Below, one piece after another: positions 1-8,047 of a stretch of DNA of 64,000 nucleotides. The stretch is taken from positions 4,895,384 to 4,959,383 of the forward strand of contig NZ_LOJP01000001.1 in the NCBI RefSeq assembly GCF_001553785.1, given 5' to 3'. The position numbers and the translations under genes are program-made. The notes under the pieces were generated by a model. It was not told where the DNA came from, ran no database searches, and saw only the letters and a program-made list of their open reading frames with translations. This DNA comes from Actinoplanes sp. TFC3 (lineage in GTDB: Bacteria > Actinomycetota > Actinomycetes > Mycobacteriales > Micromonosporaceae). The number at the start of each line of letters is the position of its first letter. Position 1 is the stretch's first letter.

Positions 1-1776
1 CTGCGCGACGTAGGGCTCGAACACCTGATCCCAGGTGGTGGTGCCGGCCAGGTCACCGGTCTGGGCCACATCGCCGACCACCGTCATCGACCGGCTCGGG
101 TTGCGGCGCATCAGCAACCGCCACGCCATCGGCGACAACTCCTGCGCCTCATCCACGATCACGTGCCCGAACACCCACGTGCGATCCGCCGCCGCCCGCT
201 CGGCCGCCGTGCGCGTGTCCAGCACCTCATGGCGCTCGACAAAGGCACTGGCGTCCACCACGTCGGTCGCCGAGAGGATCTCTTCCTCCTGGTCCTCGAA
301 ATCCAAGGACCGCGAACCTTCGACAATTTCGAGTACGCCCTCGGCATACTCGATCGCCTGCCGCCGCTCCTGCGCCACGGCCCGCGCCCGCAGGGTGTCG
401 TCCACGCCGAGCAACTCGGCCAGTTCGTCGAGCAGCGGCACATCCGCCGGTGTCCACTTGCCGTCGCGCTCACGCAGCAGCAGCTCCCGCTCGGCCGTGC
501 TGAGCTCGACACCGGCCGACTGCAGCCGGTCGGCGTCGCTGAGCAGGTCCCGCAGCACCTGCCGCGGGGTCAGCACCGGCCACAAGTCGAACAGCGCCTG
601 CTGCACGTCCAGGTCCTCGCGCAGCTCCCGGCGCGTCTCGGCGAGATCCGCCTCCTCCAGCAGGTTCTCCCCGCCCAGCGGGTCGGCACCGATGCGCTCG
701 GCGATCTGCAGCGACAGCGCGTGGATGGCCTCGGTCACGAAGATCTGCCGGGCCACATTGTGCGGGCGTTCCGAACGCCGGGCTGCGGCGCGCGCGTCCT
801 CGCACACCGCGCGCTCGATGCGCAGCGGGTAACCGTCGTGGTCGACCTCGATGAAGTCGTCAGGCACTTCCTGGCGGTCGGCCACCGCCTTGGCCAGCAC
901 GTCGAGCATCCCCAGCCGGCCCTTGACGGCGGCCGCCTCGGGCGCCTCGTTCGCGCGCGCGACCACCCCGGGGAACATGTCGCCGAGAGTGGCCAGCAAC
1001 ACACCGGTCTCGGCAAGCGAGGGCAGCACCTGCGAGATGTAGCGCAAGAACGTCGCGTTAGGACCGAGGATCAGCACGCCCTGCCGGGTCAGTTGCGCCC
1101 GATAGGTGTAGAGCAGGTACGCCGCCCGGTGCAACGCCACGGCGGTCTTGCCGGTGCCGGGCCCGCCCTGCACGACCATGATGCCGGGCAACCCGGAACG
1201 GATCACCTCGTCCTGCTCGGCCTGGATGGTTTCGACGATGTCCTGCATCCGCCCGGTACGCCCGGCGTTGAGCGCGGACAGCAACGCAGCCTCACCGGTC
1301 ACGTCCTCGCGCCCGGTGGTGCCCCCGGCGTCCAGGTCGAGCACCTCGTCATCGATGTCCACCAGCTGACGCCCGCGGGTACGCAGATGCCGGCGCCGGG
1401 TCACCCCCTCGGGCGACACGGCGGTGGCCAGATAGAACGGGCGCGCGGCGGGCGCCCGCCAGTCGATCAGCAGCGGATCGAGCTCGCGGTCCTCGTCGAA
1501 CAGTCCGATGCGGCCGATGTAGCGGGGGTTGTCTGCAGTGAAATCCAGCCGGCCGAAACAGAGCGCGTTCTCCACGGAGTTCATCTGCGCGACCTGCTCG
1601 GCCCAGTGGCTGCGCACGGCCTCGCGCTGCGAACGGCCCTGCGGTGTGCCGCCGTCCTCCAGCAGGATGCCGCGCAACCGGTCGGCGGCCTGCTCCCGGA
1701 GCACGTCCAGACGGGAATAGAGAGCGGTGAGATAGGTCTGCTCAGACTCGAGGTCGGTATCGGCGGAGCTTGACAA
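1..1776 (-). CDS. helR: HelD/HelR-family RNA polymerase-recycling ATPase (5' part, runs off the window)
   Basis: A superfamily I (UvrD-like) helicase of the HelD/HelR type, which in actinomycetes pries stalled or rifamycin-bound RNA polymerase off DNA using ATP. The 592 codons present show a HelD-type N-terminus, Walker A GGPGTGKT at about residue 205, and a Walker B-like VIVDEAQELSP near residue 542. The C-terminal helicase motifs lie beyond the window edge. I chose the TTG at 1776 because GGGAG sits 6 nt upstream; an in-frame ATG at 1800 and GTG at 1782 are alternatives. It lies downstream of the sigma factor gene on the same strand, separated by two hairpins. I do not see the inverted repeat known as the rifamycin-associated element in front of it. 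Family assignment is firm; a role in rifamycin tolerance is inference. Confidence 0.9.
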   Translation of the reverse strand, partial: MSSSADTDLESEQTYLTALYSRLDVLREQAADRLRGILLEDGGTPQGRSQREAVRSHWAEQVAQMNSVENALCFGRLDFTADNPRYIGRIGLFDEDRELDPLLIDWRAPAARPFYLATAVSPEGVTRRRHLRTRGRQLVDIDDEVLDLDAGGTTGREDVTGEAALLSALNAGRTGRMQDIVETIQAEQDEVIRSGLPGIMVVQGGPGTGKTAVALHRAAYLLYTYRAQLTRQGVLILGPNATFLRYISQVLPSLAETGVLLATLGDMFPGVVARANEAPEAAAVKGRLGMLDVLAKAVADRQEVPDDFIEVDHDGYPLRIERAVCEDARAAARRSERPHNVARQIFVTEAIHALSLQIAERIGADPLGGENLLEEADLAETRRELREDLDVQQALFDLWPVLTPRQVLRDLLSDADRLQSAGVELSTAERELLLRERDGKWTPADVPLLDELAELLGVDDTLRARAVAQERRQAIEYAEGVLEIVEGSRSLDFEDQEEEILSATDVVDASAFVERHEVLDTRTAAERAAADRTWVFGHVIVDEAQELSPMAWRLLMRRNPSRSMTVVGDVAQTGDLAGTTTWDQVFEPYVAQ

Positions 1777-1810
1777 AACCACTCCCTGCTGTGGTAACAT
1801 TCGCCAGGTC

Positions 1811-1856
1811 AGCGGCCTTTAACGGCCGCTCTTTTCGTTCCGGTGCAAACGAAAAG
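1811..1856. terminator. Two back-to-back hairpins between sigma factor and helR
   Basis: Two perfect inverted repeats abut. The first is AGCGGCC/GGCCGCT (1811-1817 and 1824-1830) with a 6-nt loop. The second is CTTTTCGTT/AACGAAAAG (1831-1839 and 1848-1856) with an 8-nt loop. Read on the minus strand they follow the sigma factor stop (1903) and precede helR. They could terminate the sigma transcript or form a helR leader element. There is no clear run of T after either hairpin. Confidence 0.55.
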
Positions 1857-1902
1857 AATAGCCCACGAGTGTCACCGGCGGCAGTGCCGCTTCTTGCCCC
1901 CC

Positions 1903-2745
1903 TTACGCCGCTACCGGCAGTCCGTCGACGCCGGTCAGGGCCAGGCGCTCGTGCAGGGTGCCGCGGGTGCCGATCTGGTCGTAGTACGCCGCCCGGCGCC
2001 GCGCCACGCAACCGTCCTTGACGTCGGTGGCCAGCGTCGGCTCGAGGTGCGTGTTGAGACCGTCCTTGAGCAGCGACAACGCCTCGGCCCGCAGCTGCGA
2101 CACCCGCGACTCGGTAACCCCGAGCTCGGCCGCGATCGCCGCCATCGGCCGTTCCTCGAAGAAGTAACCGGTGATCACCGCGCGCAGCCGGTCCGGCAGC
2201 ACGTCCACCGCGTGCCGCAGGTAGCCCAGGCGCTCGCGGCGGATCAGCATCTCCTCCGGGCCGGCGCTGGGCTCGGTCACCATGTCGTCGGCGCCGGCCG
2301 TGGCGAAGCCCTGCAGGCTGAACACCACAGCGCGCTGCACGTCGTCATCGGCCGCCTCGATGTCCTCGGGCATGCAACCCAGCCGCTCGGCCACCTCGGC
2401 CACCGTCGGCGTCCGGCCCAGCTCGGCGGTCAGCTCCTGGCGCGCCGAGTCGGTGCGCCGGGCCCGCTGGCGGACCGAGCGGCTCGCCCAGTCCAGGCCA
2501 CGCAGCTCGTCCAGCAGCGCGCCACGAACCCGCGCCGCGGCGAACCGGGCGAACGGCACGCCACGCGAGTCATCGAACCCGCGAGCCGCCGCAACCAGGG
2601 CCGCGTAACCAGCCGACAACAGGTCGTCACGGTTGACGTGGGCGGGCACCCGGACGAGCATCTCGCGCACCAGGTGACCGACGAGAGGCATGTGCGCCCG
2701 GACGACGTCGTCGCGACGGCGATCGGTCTCAGCAACACCGCTCAT
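1903..2745 (-). CDS. FliA/WhiG-type sigma factor
   Basis: A 280-residue sigma-70 family member of the FliA/WhiG (group 3) class, which directs RNA polymerase to motility or sporulation genes. Region 2 occupies about residues 15-100 (PLVGHLV, DDLLSAGYAALVAAARGFD, FARFAAARVRGALLDELR), region 3 about 100-165, and region 4 about 190-250, with a helix-turn-helix around AAIAAELGVTESRVSQL. The ALLDELR segment is typical of FliA/WhiG. About 35 extra residues after region 4 are unusual. It is not in a flagellar cluster here: downstream is helR and upstream, divergently, an RNA helicase. The product could drive zoospore flagella or sporulation genes. A matching candidate promoter is described at 38296-38322. 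Confidence 0.9.
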   Translation of the reverse strand: MSGVAETDRRRDDVVRAHMPLVGHLVREMLVRVPAHVNRDDLLSAGYAALVAAARGFDDSRGVPFARFAAARVRGALLDELRGLDWASRSVRQRARRTDSARQELTAELGRTPTVAEVAERLGCMPEDIEAADDDVQRAVVFSLQGFATAGADDMVTEPSAGPEEMLIRRERLGYLRHAVDVLPDRLRAVITGYFFEERPMAAIAAELGVTESRVSQLRAEALSLLKDGLNTHLEPTLATDVKDGCVARRRAAYYDQIGTRGTLHERLALTGVDGLPVAA

Positions 2746-2841
2746 GGGGGTTCTCCTCGAGGTACCGGCCGGTTCGGGGGATACACCGGCATTGAGGAGT
2801 ACGGTCCGGCTCGCTGAGTGCAGCCAGGGTCACGTTCGGGT

Positions 2842-2991
2842 GCAGCCGGGTTGCGGTGGGGGGGCGCGTACACTTGATCTCGCCTTCGGGTCGGCCTCCA
2901 CGAGCAGCGACTCACGCGCGGTTCTTTTTCAGCCGCGCGGCCCGCGCCGGGAAGGACCCTGACCCCCAAAGACATACGGAGTTCCCACCTG
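2842..2991 (+). promoter_or_regulatory. Structured leader of the DEAD-box helicase gene
   Basis: The 150 nt before the helicase start are noncoding. They hold a perfect 7-bp hairpin, CGCGCGG (2915-2921) paired with CCGCGCG (2933-2939), closed by an 11-nt pyrimidine-rich loop with TTCTTTTTC. A GGAG at 2982-2985 precedes the ATG. A TACACT-like -10 lies near 2868. Long leaders on RNA-helicase genes often mediate cold or autogenous control; that role is inferred here. Confidence 0.5.
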
Positions 2992-4626
2992 ATGACCTCG
3001 TTCACCGACCTCGGCGTGCCCGCCGAGCTCGACTCGGTCCTGTCCGGCCTCGGCATCACCAGCCCGTTCCCGATTCAGACCGCCACCCTGCCCGACACCC
3101 TGGCCGGACGCGACGTGCTCGGCCGCGGCCGCACCGGCTCCGGCAAGACCTACGCGTTCGCCCTGCCGGTCGTCGCCCGGCTGGCCGCCTCCGGCTCACC
3201 CCGGCGCCCCGGCCGCCCCCGCGCGTTGATCCTGGCGCCCACCCGCGAGCTGGCCACCCAGATCGAGGCCACCGTCGCCCCGCTGGCCACCGCGTTCGGC
3301 CTGCGCACGCTCACCGTGTTCGGCGGCGTGGGCGCCAACCCGCAGATCCGCGGGCTCAAGAACGGCGTCGACATCCTCGTCGCCTGCCCCGGGCGCCTCG
3401 ATGACCACCTGCGCAGCGGGCACGCCAGCCTCGACGCGGTGGAGATCACCGTGCTCGACGAGGCCGACCACATGGCCGACCTCGGCTTCCTGCCGGTGGT
3501 CCGGCGCCTGATGGACGCCACCCCGCGCGACGGCCAGCGGCTGCTCTTCTCGGCCACCCTCGACAACGGCGTGGACGTGCTGGTCAAGCGCTACATGCGC
3601 CAGCCCATCACGCACCACGTGGACTCCGCGGCCGAGGCGCCGGTGCAGATGTCGCACCACGTGCTGCACGTACGCCACGACGACCGCTTCCCGGTGCTGG
3701 TCGACCTCGTCGCCGCCCCCGGGCGCACGGTGGTGTTCACCCGCACCAAGCGCCGCGCCAAGACCCTCACCCGCCAGCTGGTGCAGGCCGGCGTGCCGGC
3801 GGTCGAGCTGCACGGCAACCTCGCGCAGAACGCCCGCAACCGCAACCTGTCGGCGTTCTCCGACGGCAGCGCCCAGACCCTGGTGGCCACCGACATCGCG
3901 GCCCGCGGCATCCACGTCGACGATGTGGCGCTGGTCATCCATGCCGACCCGCCGGTCGAGCACAAGGCTTACCTGCACCGCTCCGGCCGTACGGCCCGGG
4001 CCGGCGCGCACGGCACGGTCATCACGCTGATGACCGACGACCAGCAGGGCGACGTGCGCGACCTGACCCGCAAGGCCGGCATCAAGCCGACCACCACCAA
4101 GACCCGCCCGGGCGACGCGCTGCTGGCCGAGCTGGCGCCGGGCGAACGCTCGTACACCGCGCCGGCCGACTTCGCGTCGGTAATGGACGCGGCTGCTCCG
4201 GCGGGCGGCTCATCCTCTGCTGCGTCGTCTTCCGCTGGTTCGTCGTCTGAGGGCGCCCGGGCCGGGCGGGGACGCCGGCGTGGCAGCGGGCGGGCCGAGC
4301 CGACCGGCGGTTCCGCACCGGGTTCTTCCCGCGGCAGCAGCTCGGGCCGGGGTTCGCGCAGCGGTGCCGGCGGGGCCGGGCGGGCTCAGGGCGGTCCTTC
4401 GCTGGGCGGCTCGCCGCAGGGTGGCCGTTCGCAGGGTGCTGGGCGGGCTCAGGGCGGCCAGGGTTCGGCGCGTGGTGGTTCGCAGGCGGCGCAGGGTGGC
4501 GGCGGCAGCGGTCAGGGTCGCAGCCGGCGTGGGGGCACGGGCTCGACCCCGGTGCACACCACGCAGTCCGGCGGCGCCGCGGCCTTCTCCGCCGGCAGCC
4601 GCGTCGGTGGCCGCCGCGGCCGCTGA
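2992..4626 (+). CDS. DEAD-box ATP-dependent RNA helicase, RhlE-like
   Basis: Unwinds RNA duplexes, probably in ribosome assembly or cold adaptation. The 544-residue protein has a Q motif (SPFPIQ, about 25-30), Walker A GRTGSGKT (47-54), PTRELATQ, DEAD in LDEADHMADLGF (about 155), SAT near 185, and motif VI HRSGRTARAG near 330. From about residue 400 the tail turns into a low-complexity Gly/Ser/Arg/Gln-rich region of roughly 145 residues, with repeated GGRAQGG and GGSPQGG-like pieces. Such tails commonly bind RNA and may promote condensates (inference). The ATG follows GGAG about 8 nt upstream. A strong hairpin (4649-4679) closes the gene. It is transcribed divergently from the sigma factor. 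Confidence 0.95.
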   Translation: MTSFTDLGVPAELDSVLSGLGITSPFPIQTATLPDTLAGRDVLGRGRTGSGKTYAFALPVVARLAASGSPRRPGRPRALILAPTRELATQIEATVAPLATAFGLRTLTVFGGVGANPQIRGLKNGVDILVACPGRLDDHLRSGHASLDAVEITVLDEADHMADLGFLPVVRRLMDATPRDGQRLLFSATLDNGVDVLVKRYMRQPITHHVDSAAEAPVQMSHHVLHVRHDDRFPVLVDLVAAPGRTVVFTRTKRRAKTLTRQLVQAGVPAVELHGNLAQNARNRNLSAFSDGSAQTLVATDIAARGIHVDDVALVIHADPPVEHKAYLHRSGRTARAGAHGTVITLMTDDQQGDVRDLTRKAGIKPTTTKTRPGDALLAELAPGERSYTAPADFASVMDAAAPAGGSSSAASSSAGSSSEGARAGRGRRRGSGRAEPTGGSAPGSSRGSSSGRGSRSGAGGAGRAQGGPSLGGSPQGGRSQGAGRAQGGQGSARGGSQAAQGGGGSGQGRSRRGGTGSTPVHTTQSGGAAAFSAGSRVGGRRGR

Positions 4627-4648
4627 GGTCCTTCGCCACCAGAATTGA

Positions 4649-4679
4649 CGTCCGGGAGCTGTGTTCAAGCTCCCGGACG
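4649..4679. terminator. Hairpin terminator between convergent genes
   Basis: CGTCCGGGAGCT (4649-4660) pairs perfectly with AGCTCCCGGACG (4668-4679) around a 7-nt loop. It lies between the helicase stop at 4626 and the stop of the convergent gene at 4699. It can serve both strands. No T-run is present, as is usual in high-GC actinomycetes. Confidence 0.75.
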
Positions 4680-4698
4680 CTGCTCTGCCGGCGGCCCT

Positions 4699-5340
4699 TT
4701 ACGGCGTTGCGACGGCGATCTCCCCGCCCAGGCGGTATCCGTCGCACAGCTCCAGCTCGTCCCCGCTCCAGAAGCGGCCCGGGTCGTACCAGCTGGCCTT
4801 GCGCCCGCGCGGCAGCAGACCCATTTCCTCGTACGTCACCGCGACCACTTCCGCGCAGTACGCCGTCTCCGGGTCGGCCGTGGCCCGCGATTCCTGCCAG
4901 GGCAGCCGGATCTGCGGCACCCGGCCCCGCGCCCAGCGCCACGCGAGCTGGGTGCTCGACGGGAACGGCGTGCCGTCCAGGCGGGCCACCGTCCTCAGCG
5001 CCTTGTCTTCCATTTCCTTGGTGACCGGCTGCTCCAACTGGCGCAGCCACCCGCGCTGGCCGTAGCGATGGGCCCAGACCGTTACCGCGTCGCGCAGGTC
5101 GTGCAGCTGCACCCCGCGCTGGAATGTGCCGGACCACATGTCGGGCAGCGACTTGCCTAGCTCGGCGTGCCACATCAGCGGGGGCATGTCCTCGACAACT
5201 ATCGACATGCCGACGTGGTTGACCGGGCTGTTGGTCATGGTCTGGATGGCGCGGTCGGGCCCGGAGCGACCCCGGAAAATCCAGATATCCCCGGTGCGGG
5301 TCAAGTCGATGGCATCTTCGAGACTGATATCGGCAACCAC
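4699..5340 (-). CDS. Permuted papain-like amidase (YaeF/YiiX C92-like)
   Basis: A 213-residue protein with the order seen in circularly permuted NlpC/P60 cysteine hydrolases. An early GDIWIFRGRSGPDRAIQ segment is followed by SPVNHVGMSIV, whose His is the likely base, and later by YCAEVVAVTYEEMGLL, whose Cys is the likely nucleophile. These enzymes cleave amide or ester bonds in peptides or lipids; the substrate here is unknown. I see no signal peptide. The GTG at 5340 is chosen because GAGGA lies 7 nt upstream; longer frames beyond it lack family features. It diverges from a 60-residue membrane protein whose start is only 17 bp away, so the two probably share a promoter region. Confidence 0.75.
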   Translation of the reverse strand: MVADISLEDAIDLTRTGDIWIFRGRSGPDRAIQTMTNSPVNHVGMSIVVEDMPPLMWHAELGKSLPDMWSGTFQRGVQLHDLRDAVTVWAHRYGQRGWLRQLEQPVTKEMEDKALRTVARLDGTPFPSSTQLAWRWARGRVPQIRLPWQESRATADPETAYCAEVVAVTYEEMGLLPRGRKASWYDPGRFWSGDELELCDGYRLGGEIAVATP

Positions 5341-5357
5341 TTGTCTATCCTCGGCTG

Positions 5358-5540
5358 ATGCGTCTGTGGAAAGTAGCGGGACTGGCCGGGCTGGCGGGCA
5401 TCGCCGCCACCGGAGCGGTGCTGGCACGACAGGAACGTCGGCGCCGGGCGTACACGCCCGAGGAGATCCGCGAGCGGCTGCACGCGCGGGTCGCCGAAGC
5501 GGAGAATACTCCTGAGTCGGTGATCGCCGGCGACGACTGA
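5358..5540 (+). CDS. Small membrane-anchored protein, 60 residues
   Basis: Residues 5-23 form one hydrophobic helix (VAGLAGLAGIAATGAVLA), followed by a basic stretch (RQERRRRA) and an acidic amphipathic helix starting at YTPEEIRERL. This predicts an N-in membrane anchor with a cytoplasmic helical tail. No Shine-Dalgarno is obvious, so translation may be leaderless. Small proteins of this build are widespread in actinomycetes, but I do not know its function. The stop codon lies inside a hairpin shared with the convergent phosphatase gene. Confidence 0.7.
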   Translation: MRLWKVAGLAGLAGIAATGAVLARQERRRRAYTPEEIRERLHARVAEAENTPESVIAGDD

Positions 5541-5564
5541 CCCCGCACCGCCGCCGCGGGGTCA
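5538..5564. terminator. Convergent hairpin overlapping both stop codons
   Basis: TGACCCCGC (5538-5546) pairs with GCGGGGTCA (5556-5564) around a 9-nt loop. The first TGA is the stop of the 60-residue gene, and the TCA at the other end is the stop of the minus-strand phosphatase gene. The inter-stop spacer is therefore itself the terminator. Confidence 0.65.
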
Positions 5565-6602
5565 GACAACGTCGGAATCCCGCAGCAGCGACCACAGGCC
5601 GGCCCCGTCGGGCGCGGCGAACCACGTCTTGCCCCCGGAGCCGACCGCTTCGGGGGTGCCCGACGGCCCCGGGATGGCACCGGCGAGCACGGCCTGGGTG
5701 GGCGAGAGCCGCCGGATCGCCACCGCGGCCACGTTGTCCGGGTGGGCGTTCGCAAACGCGGAGTAGATCTCCTGGTCGTGCTGCCCGTCGTCGCCGATCA
5801 GCAGCCAGCGGATGTGCGGGAACTCGTTGGACAGCCGGGCCAGGGTGTTGCGCTTGTGTTCCTGGCCGCTGCGGAACCAGCGGTCCGGCGTGGGTCCCCA
5901 GTCGGTGAGCAGCAGCGGGCCGGCCGGGTACAGGTGGCGCGACAGGAACCGGCTGAGCGTCGGCGCGACGTTCCAGGCTCCGGTGGACAGGTAGAACACC
6001 GGGGCGCCGGGGTTGGCGTTGACGAGCCGTTCGTACAGCACCGCCATGCCCGGCACCGCCATGCGCGCATGCTCGTCCAGCACGAACGTGTTCCAGGCGG
6101 CTAGCAGAGGACGCGGCAGCGCGGTGACCATGACCGTGTCGTCGATGTCGCTGATGACACCGAACTTGCAGTCCGGGTCGACCACGCGGATCGGTGCCTC
6201 CACGGGCTGGGCGCCGTCGGTGGTCAGCTGCACGCTGGCCCACCCCGGCTCGAGGTCACCCTTGACCCGGGTGTCGACGTAGCCGCTGCGGTCGGTGCGG
6301 GTCTCATGGATCTGGTCGCCCACCTGGATGCGGACCAGCGCGTTGTGCACCGGCGAGGACGTGAAGCTGCGCCAGCCGCGGACCTTTTCCAACTGTTTGG
6401 CCGTCTGGTTGCGCCGGGTGAGCACAACCCGGGCCATGACGCGGGCCCAGCCCGGTGCTCCGTACCCGGTGTAGGCAGTGATCACCGGCTGCCAGCCACG
6501 TTGCCGCAGCCTCCGCTCGATGACCTCGTGCACGGCATCCTCGATGCGCGCGGCGCGATGCAGCCGCACGGCGGGCGGGCGGCCCGCCGGGGTCACTGAC
6601 AC
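5562..6602 (-). CDS. App1-family (DUF2183) phosphatidate phosphatase-like protein
   Basis: A 346-residue protein with the DUF2183/App1 domain, a haloacid-dehalogenase-type phosphatase; yeast App1 dephosphorylates phosphatidic acid. The central part contains GVISDIDDTVM, giving the DxDxT catalytic motif, followed by FYLSTGAWN and LLIGDDGQHDQEIY, which supply the other HAD motifs. The first third (TAYTGYGAPGWARVMARVVL and an Ig-like stretch) is the usual N-terminal extension of bacterial members. I placed the start at GTG 6602 because AGGAGG lies 5 nt upstream; an in-frame GTG at 6683 would add 27 residues of low-complexity sequence. No signal peptide or membrane segment is visible. The substrate in this organism is unknown. 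Confidence 0.85.
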   Translation of the reverse strand: MSVTPAGRPPAVRLHRAARIEDAVHEVIERRLRQRGWQPVITAYTGYGAPGWARVMARVVLTRRNQTAKQLEKVRGWRSFTSSPVHNALVRIQVGDQIHETRTDRSGYVDTRVKGDLEPGWASVQLTTDGAQPVEAPIRVVDPDCKFGVISDIDDTVMVTALPRPLLAAWNTFVLDEHARMAVPGMAVLYERLVNANPGAPVFYLSTGAWNVAPTLSRFLSRHLYPAGPLLLTDWGPTPDRWFRSGQEHKRNTLARLSNEFPHIRWLLIGDDGQHDQEIYSAFANAHPDNVAAVAIRRLSPTQAVLAGAIPGPSGTPEAVGSGGKTWFAAPDGAGLWSLLRDSDVV

Positions 6603-6710
6603 GTCGGCCTCCTGGGCGTAACTCGGCGCACTTGGAACGGTACCTGGCTCACCCGTCTCGCGCTCCGCAAGCCGGGCAAGCACGCGGCTCGATGCCCATT
6701 TCTTACCCGC

Positions 6711-7460
6711 TCAGTGCACCGCCAGTCGCGCCGCCGCCGGACGAGCCGCGGGTTCGGCCGCAGCCCGGCGCTGCGGACCCACCGGACGCGCGGTGCGGCC
6801 GGCACTGGTCGCCGCGGCCACAGCTTCGGCCCGCAGGCTGCGCAGGGCCACCGCCGCCCGTTCGGACTCCAGCCAGGCGGCCCGCTCGCGCTGCGTGGCC
6901 GCTTGAAGTTCGGCAAACCGATGCTCGCGTACGGCGCAGCGCAACGCCGTCTCCTGAGCCACCGGATGCCGGCGCGGGTTCCAGCCACCCCGATGCGCCA
7001 GCACCTCGTTGAGCTGGCCCATCGACAGCTCCCGGCACCGGCAGGCGGCCACCGCGCGGCGGTGCAGGAACCGTTCCCGGTCGGCGATCTCGGCCCGGGT
7101 GCGCCGCTGTTGGAGCACCGGGAACGCGGCGGCCGCCGTGCACCGCCGGGCCACCCGGTCGGCGCTGTCGTACGCCGCCCACGCCGCTTCGACCTCGTGC
7201 TGGGCCTGCTCCCAGGCCGTCCGCCGTTGCCGGGCCTTCTCGGCGGCCCGCTCGGCTGCCAGCCGGATCTCGCCCGAGCGCCGCAGGTCCTCGGCCGACG
7301 CGGCCGCACGCCGGGCGCGCTCGCGGCCGAAACGGAGGTGCCGGAGGCTGGGGTCTGTTTCGCAGGGGGTGGCCGGGCGGCGGCGGGGTACGCCGAGGGC
7401 CGCCGTGGTGGCGGCCAAGGCGAGCAGCAGGGTCATCCAGATGAGGGCGGCGGTTTGCAC
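6711..7460 (-). CDS. Membrane-anchored Ala/Arg-rich coiled-coil protein, unknown
   Basis: A 249-residue protein of unknown function. Residues 4-22 are hydrophobic (an anchor or signal segment), and about 45-240 are very rich in Ala, Arg and Glu with long helical stretches (ERARRAAASAEDLR, AAERAAEKARQRRTAWEQA) that suggest coiled coils. A short central part with RCRELSMGQLNEVLAHRGGW breaks the pattern. The start is GTG at 7460 without a clear Shine-Dalgarno; an ATG nine codons in is an alternative. It may be co-transcribed with the phosphatase gene downstream. The composition makes homology hard to judge, but the hydrophobic start and codon use support a real gene. Confidence 0.6.
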   Translation of the reverse strand: MQTAALIWMTLLLALAATTAALGVPRRRPATPCETDPSLRHLRFGRERARRAAASAEDLRRSGEIRLAAERAAEKARQRRTAWEQAQHEVEAAWAAYDSADRVARRCTAAAAFPVLQQRRTRAEIADRERFLHRRAVAACRCRELSMGQLNEVLAHRGGWNPRRHPVAQETALRCAVREHRFAELQAATQRERAAWLESERAAVALRSLRAEAVAAATSAGRTARPVGPQRRAAAEPAARPAAARLAVH

Positions 7461-7570
7461 AGCGGCACCGGCTTCTCTCGTGCGTCAGGAATCACTGTCT
7501 GTAGTGAGAATGGTCCGGGCGCAACGGCCCGCAGGTACGGCGCAGAGGTGCGCACGAAGCGCGGCGGCCG

Positions 7571-7939
7571 TCAGGCGGGCGGGGCGCGACCGGAGTGGGA
7601 CTCCTGGTAGGCACTGCCGGGCAGCGCCGCATCGGCGCTGATCGTCAGGCCCGAGGCCGGCGCGGCGCCGGCCGGCAGCTCGTCGCAGCCGACTTGCTCG
7701 ACGACGCCGGCGTCGGGAACGAGGATCTGGGCCGCAGGGCCGGCCGGGGCCGCGGCCGGGGCGTCGACGACCGTGACGACATAGGGCGGGCCGGGGACCT
7801 CGGGGGTGCCGCCGAGCGCCGGAACGGCGAAGGCCAGCGCAATCAGCGCGAGGCCGGTCAAGAACTGCAGCAAACGGCTGAACTGCAGCAAACGGTGCCC
7901 GTCCCACAGACGGGGGAGCACGCGCGCCACTACAGCCAC
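7571..7939 (-). CDS. Small membrane protein, unknown
   Basis: A 122-residue protein with one hydrophobic segment (about residues 25-43, FLTGLALIALAFAVPALGG), followed by a Pro/Ala-rich, probably extracytoplasmic tail with a single Cys (GCDELPAG). It starts at GTG 7939 with no recognisable ribosome binding site, so it could be leaderless. No family is recognised. Its neighbours are the coiled-coil protein downstream and the divergent sirtuin gene upstream. Confidence 0.5.
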   Translation of the reverse strand: MAVVARVLPRLWDGHRLLQFSRLLQFLTGLALIALAFAVPALGGTPEVPGPPYVVTVVDAPAAAPAGPAAQILVPDAGVVEQVGCDELPAGAAPASGLTISADAALPGSAYQESHSGRAPPA

Positions 7940-8047
7940 TCGGACAACTTACCGCGTACCGCAGGTCCGTGCACATAACGCATCGACTGAGTACTTCGTC
8001 CCACTCCGTCGGGTGATCACGAACCGGCGAGGGACTATGGAGGGGTG

